Shown here piece after piece: positions 61,676 through 64,000 of a stretch of DNA of 64,000 bases (the stretch's first letter is position 1; the number at the start of each line of letters is the position of its first letter). The notes below the pieces were generated by a model that was given only the letters and a program-made list of their open reading frames with translations, did no database searches and was not told the DNA's origin. The DNA is from Flavobacteriia bacterium (GTDB lineage: Bacteria; Bacteroidota; Bacteroidia; Flavobacteriales; Weeksellaceae). The stretch is from assembly GCA_019455045.1 (NCBI GenBank), contig JACFND010000007.1, positions 1-64,000 on the forward strand, in the 5' to 3' direction. The translations under genes were made by a program, and so were the position numbers.

Positions 61676-61864
61676 TTTTCTCCGTATTTATTCATACAAA
61701 TATACACTTTTCTCCATGTATAAGAAGTAAATATTGCACTTTTCTCCAGCTTTTAATCTTAAAATTTACACTTTTTTCCAAAAATTCAGCTCTAAAAACA
61801 CACTTTTCTCCAGAAGTTTCATTCAAAAAATACATTTTTCTCCACATTAAAAACTGTTGGAAAT
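61673..61864 (-). repeat. Six-copy array with an exact 32-bp period
   Basis: CACTTTTCTCC (minus strand GGAGAAAAGTG) begins at 61673, 61705, 61737, 61769, 61801 and 61833, always 32 bp apart. Copies 1, 2, 3 and 5 are identical over 11 bp; copy 4 has CACTTTTTTCC and copy 6 CATTTTTCTCC. The 21 bp between cores differ in each unit. The array fills the gap between the gene at 61916 and the AAA ATPase gene, whose GTG start lies in copy 1. Confidence 0.85.
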
Positions 61865-61915
61865 AAGAACCTGAAGAAATGTGATTCATTCTATTTCACT
61901 TCCATTCTACTTATC

Positions 61916-64000
61916 TCAATAATGAGTTGAATAATAATCAAAGTATTTGCAGTTTGATTTGACTTCTTTGTAAAAACCGGTGGATGAATATTTCTTTAAT
62001 TCCTTGAAATATTTGCGGTATTTACCGGTTTTGACGGTCAATACTTTTTGTTCATAAGCGCTTTGATTGTTCCAGTCAAAAGTCAGATTTTTCAGCACTG
62101 AATCAGTGTCCATGGCATTGTAAAAAGCACCCTGTTCACATTTGGAAAGTGTAAAAAGAATTCTGGCTTTCATTTCAGGCGAATCTGTATTGGCCAAAGC
62201 CGTTTCTAAATATGAAAACGGCAATTCAAAATGATTCTGATAATTGGACCGATAGCCGTATGCTTTGAAATAGAACACATTGACTTCGGGTGAATAATTA
62301 TAGTCATGAAATTTCGGACCGTTGGAATTGTTGACATCAAAAGTCAGTAATTCTCTGAAATATCCCAAAATAGTGGTGTTGAAGTAAAAATTTCCAAGCA
62401 AATAACCGGCTTTGGCTGCAGTTTCTCCTTTCTTTTTCGCAGCCTCATCCAGTTGAATCAAAGCTTCTGTGAGTTCTTTTTTGTTCATCTTCTTTTTGAT
62501 GAGCGGAAAATCTTCAGTGAATTCAGTATTCATCACCAGTTCCAGCGGACATTCAAAACATTCGATACGGTTGTAACCAAAAACTGCATCCGGAATATTT
62601 GAAAATCCGTTGTAAACCTCATTACTAAATGTCGGATTCCAATTCTCATCATAGGCAACAACTCCGCCACGCAATGAAAATTTGGGATTTACTTCCTTGA
62701 AAAAATTCAGTGCTTTCATGAAATCCCCTTCAGCCAAAGCCATTGTTCCTTCCATATTGGCCACCCAGGATTCAAAATCATAAACCACCCGGTTTTTCAT
62801 TTGACCCGAAACCTGAAATGATGCATCCACTTTTGATTTAAGCCACTGTTCAAATTCATTTTTATCCTTTTTATAATAAAAAGTTTTGATGTCTTTCAGC
62901 AGTGACATATCCGGATTAGCCTCCAGATCGCTCACATAATTTTGAAGCAAAAAAGATTTCGCATAGTCATTCTGAAGAAAATAACGGTTGGCCAAAATGT
63001 CGATTACAAAATCTTTGGTCGAATTTCCGGATTGATAATAAGTATCAACTTCAGAATTTTGTTCAAAAATCACTGAATATTTTTTCAACAATAGTTTTTC
63101 AAAATCAGCATCTATTTTTTGTTTTGTTGTAATTTCAAGCAACATTTCGAAAAGCGATTTTTCGTTTTTGTAAACCGGATTTGAGGCATTGACTTTAGCC
63201 AGAAATTCAGATGATTTCAAATAATCTTTTTTCAGAAAATACAGATAAGCTGCAGTCAGATTCCAAAAATCCTTTTCTTTAGCGTTTTTTGACTGTTGAA
63301 CCGCAATTTCAATGGATGAATTCAAACGGATATTCAGCTTCGGGTTCAGCGCCACCGGCAGTCTTTTGTCTTTCAAACCGTTCAGACAATCGTCGTGAGA
63401 CGAGGTTTCATAATTGTAATCACAATAATAATGAATCGGCAGATATTCTCTTTCCAAACTGTTGACTTCTCTCGCCATCAGTACTTTTGTCTGAACCGCA
63501 TCGGCCGAAATCGAGATGATTTTTTTCAATTCATTTATCGGATCATTAAATTTCCGATAACCCAAAAGCATATACAAATCAAATCGTTCATTGTCGGTTT
63601 TGACTGATTTCAGCATTTTTTCAAAATCGAGATCCTGAGTGATTTTCATCGAAGTATATGCATCGGTTTTCCGGTTTTTGGTATGTGTAAAAAATTGAAA
63701 AAAATCATAATTCGCCTGTAGATAATTGCCCAAAGCCCGCTCGGCGCCTCCCTTTTGATCCAATGCATAATAATACATGATGGTTTTGTAATTCAGGCTT
63801 TCAACATACTGATTGAACCAGCTGATTGCATGATCATACTTCTGATAATAATGCGCAAATCTCACCAGTTGATAACCGTATCTCAATTTCAAATCTTTGT
63901 CGGTCTCAGCATTCCAGCTTTTGGTCAGCACATCGGTCACTTTTGAATAATCAAGATCCGCAACCGTCTTTTCGGGCAGTTCGGTCCAATAATAATTATA
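61916..64000 (-). CDS. Large hypothetical protein, C-terminal part (runs off right edge)
   Basis: At least 694 codons, open to the window end; the start lies beyond 64000, and the in-frame GTG at 63940 is not its start. The visible part is helix-rich with repeated aromatic pairs (YGYQLVRFAHYYQKYDHAIS, LTAAYLYFLKKDYLKSSEFL, ADANRYFLQ-like NRYFLQNDYAKSFLLQNYV), suggesting TPR-like repeats. C-terminal region ends YKEVKSNCKYFDYYSTHY. Cysteines cluster in CDYNYETSSHDDC and ECFECPLEL. Similar large exported or membrane-associated TPR-like proteins occur in Flavobacteriia; the function is unknown. Confidence 0.7.
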   Translation of the reverse strand, partial: YNYYWTELPEKTVADLDYSKVTDVLTKSWNAETDKDLKLRYGYQLVRFAHYYQKYDHAISWFNQYVESLNYKTIMYYYALDQKGGAERALGNYLQANYDFFQFFTHTKNRKTDAYTSMKITQDLDFEKMLKSVKTDNERFDLYMLLGYRKFNDPINELKKIISISADAVQTKVLMAREVNSLEREYLPIHYYCDYNYETSSHDDCLNGLKDKRLPVALNPKLNIRLNSSIEIAVQQSKNAKEKDFWNLTAAYLYFLKKDYLKSSEFLAKVNASNPVYKNEKSLFEMLLEITTKQKIDADFEKLLLKKYSVIFEQNSEVDTYYQSGNSTKDFVIDILANRYFLQNDYAKSFLLQNYVSDLEANPDMSLLKDIKTFYYKKDKNEFEQWLKSKVDASFQVSGQMKNRVVYDFESWVANMEGTMALAEGDFMKALNFFKEVNPKFSLRGGVVAYDENWNPTFSNEVYNGFSNIPDAVFGYNRIECFECPLELVMNTEFTEDFPLIKKKMNKKELTEALIQLDEAAKKKGETAAKAGYLLGNFYFNTTILGYFRELLTFDVNNSNGPKFHDYNYSPEVNVFYFKAYGYRSNYQNHFELPFSYLETALANTDSPEMKARILFTLSKCEQGAFYNAMDTDSVLKNLTFDWNNQSAYEQKVLTVKTGKYRKYFKELKKYSSTGFYKEVKSNCKYFDYYSTHY

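Noticed and set aside
61673-61864. CRISPR array
   Set aside because: The repeated core is only 11-13 bp, the variable part 19-21 bp, and no cas genes are near. CRISPR repeats are normally 23 bp or longer.
61692-61889. 65-codon minus-strand open frame across the 32-bp array
   Set aside because: It arises from the repeats themselves read in changing frames, with no consistent protein features. An inner ATG in repeat 6 is noted in the array finding only.
1-64000. tRNA, rRNA, complete insertion sequence, prophage or replication origin
   Set aside because: No cloverleaf sequences, rRNA segments, complete transposase genes with inverted ends, phage modules or dnaA-box clusters were recognised by eye.

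Overview
The window looks like a chromosomal segment of a Bacteroidota bacterium, most likely a member of the Flavobacteriia (Weeksellaceae or Chryseobacterium-like), with partial denitrification. The supporting signs are: type IX secretion (T9SS) C-terminal sorting domains on several secreted proteins, repeated TTTG-N18/19-TAnnTTTG promoters instead of sigma70 boxes, few Shine-Dalgarno sequences, a fused alpha/beta 2-oxoacid dehydrogenase E1, an ileS-traR/dksA-lspA cluster, an rplM-rpsI-rpsB-tsf cluster, and AT-rich intergenic DNA. Species cannot be named from the sequence alone.

Layout. 1-2900 is a decayed, accessory stretch: two secreted surface proteins (one cut by the window edge), a T9SS tail remnant, an orphan C-terminal coding fragment, a TnpB-like transposase scrap and a broken methyltransferase. 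2900-6100 is a run of small minus-strand genes (SRPBCC, VOC, DUF1697, Crp/Fnr). 6488-8570 holds a DUF4846 lipoprotein and two small proteins. 8643-14285 is a tripartite RND efflux system (tolC-like, hlyD-like, RND pump). 14454-20571 has a T9SS protein, an unknown secreted protein and sufBCD followed by a Crp/Fnr regulator. 20825-26959 is housekeeping (trpS, lspA, dksA-like, ileS).

27229-42432 is the functional centre of the window. It has copper nitrite reductase (nirK) with a NirV-like protein, a SCO protein and a lipoprotein cytochrome c. After rluD and a PASTA protein comes a clade II nos operon (cytochrome c, nosZ, small membrane protein, nosL, nosD, nosF, nosY), then a FAS1 lipoprotein, and then a polytopic His-rich membrane protein translationally coupled to a Crp/Fnr regulator. 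A TATGAC-N4-GTCATA operator is perfect upstream of the nos operon and the FAS1 gene and degenerate upstream of nirK, so these probably form one nitrogen-oxide regulon. No nitrate reductase or NO reductase is recognisable in the window.

42478-60258 is mostly housekeeping: lplA, an MscS channel, purEK, an MsbA-like ABC transporter, queG, tsf/rpsB/rpsI/rplM, fused E1, a CDF transporter and P5C dehydrogenase, with small secreted or lipoprotein genes between them. At the right edge an AAA/DUF4143 ATPase gene begins inside a six-copy array of a GGAGAAAAGTG-type motif repeated at exactly 32 bp, and the window ends inside a large protein of unknown function. The 32-bp array, the shared nitrogen-oxide operators and a family of 7-bp-period repeats next to stop codons are the most notable unexplained structures. 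No rRNA, tRNA, CRISPR array or complete insertion sequence was recognised.
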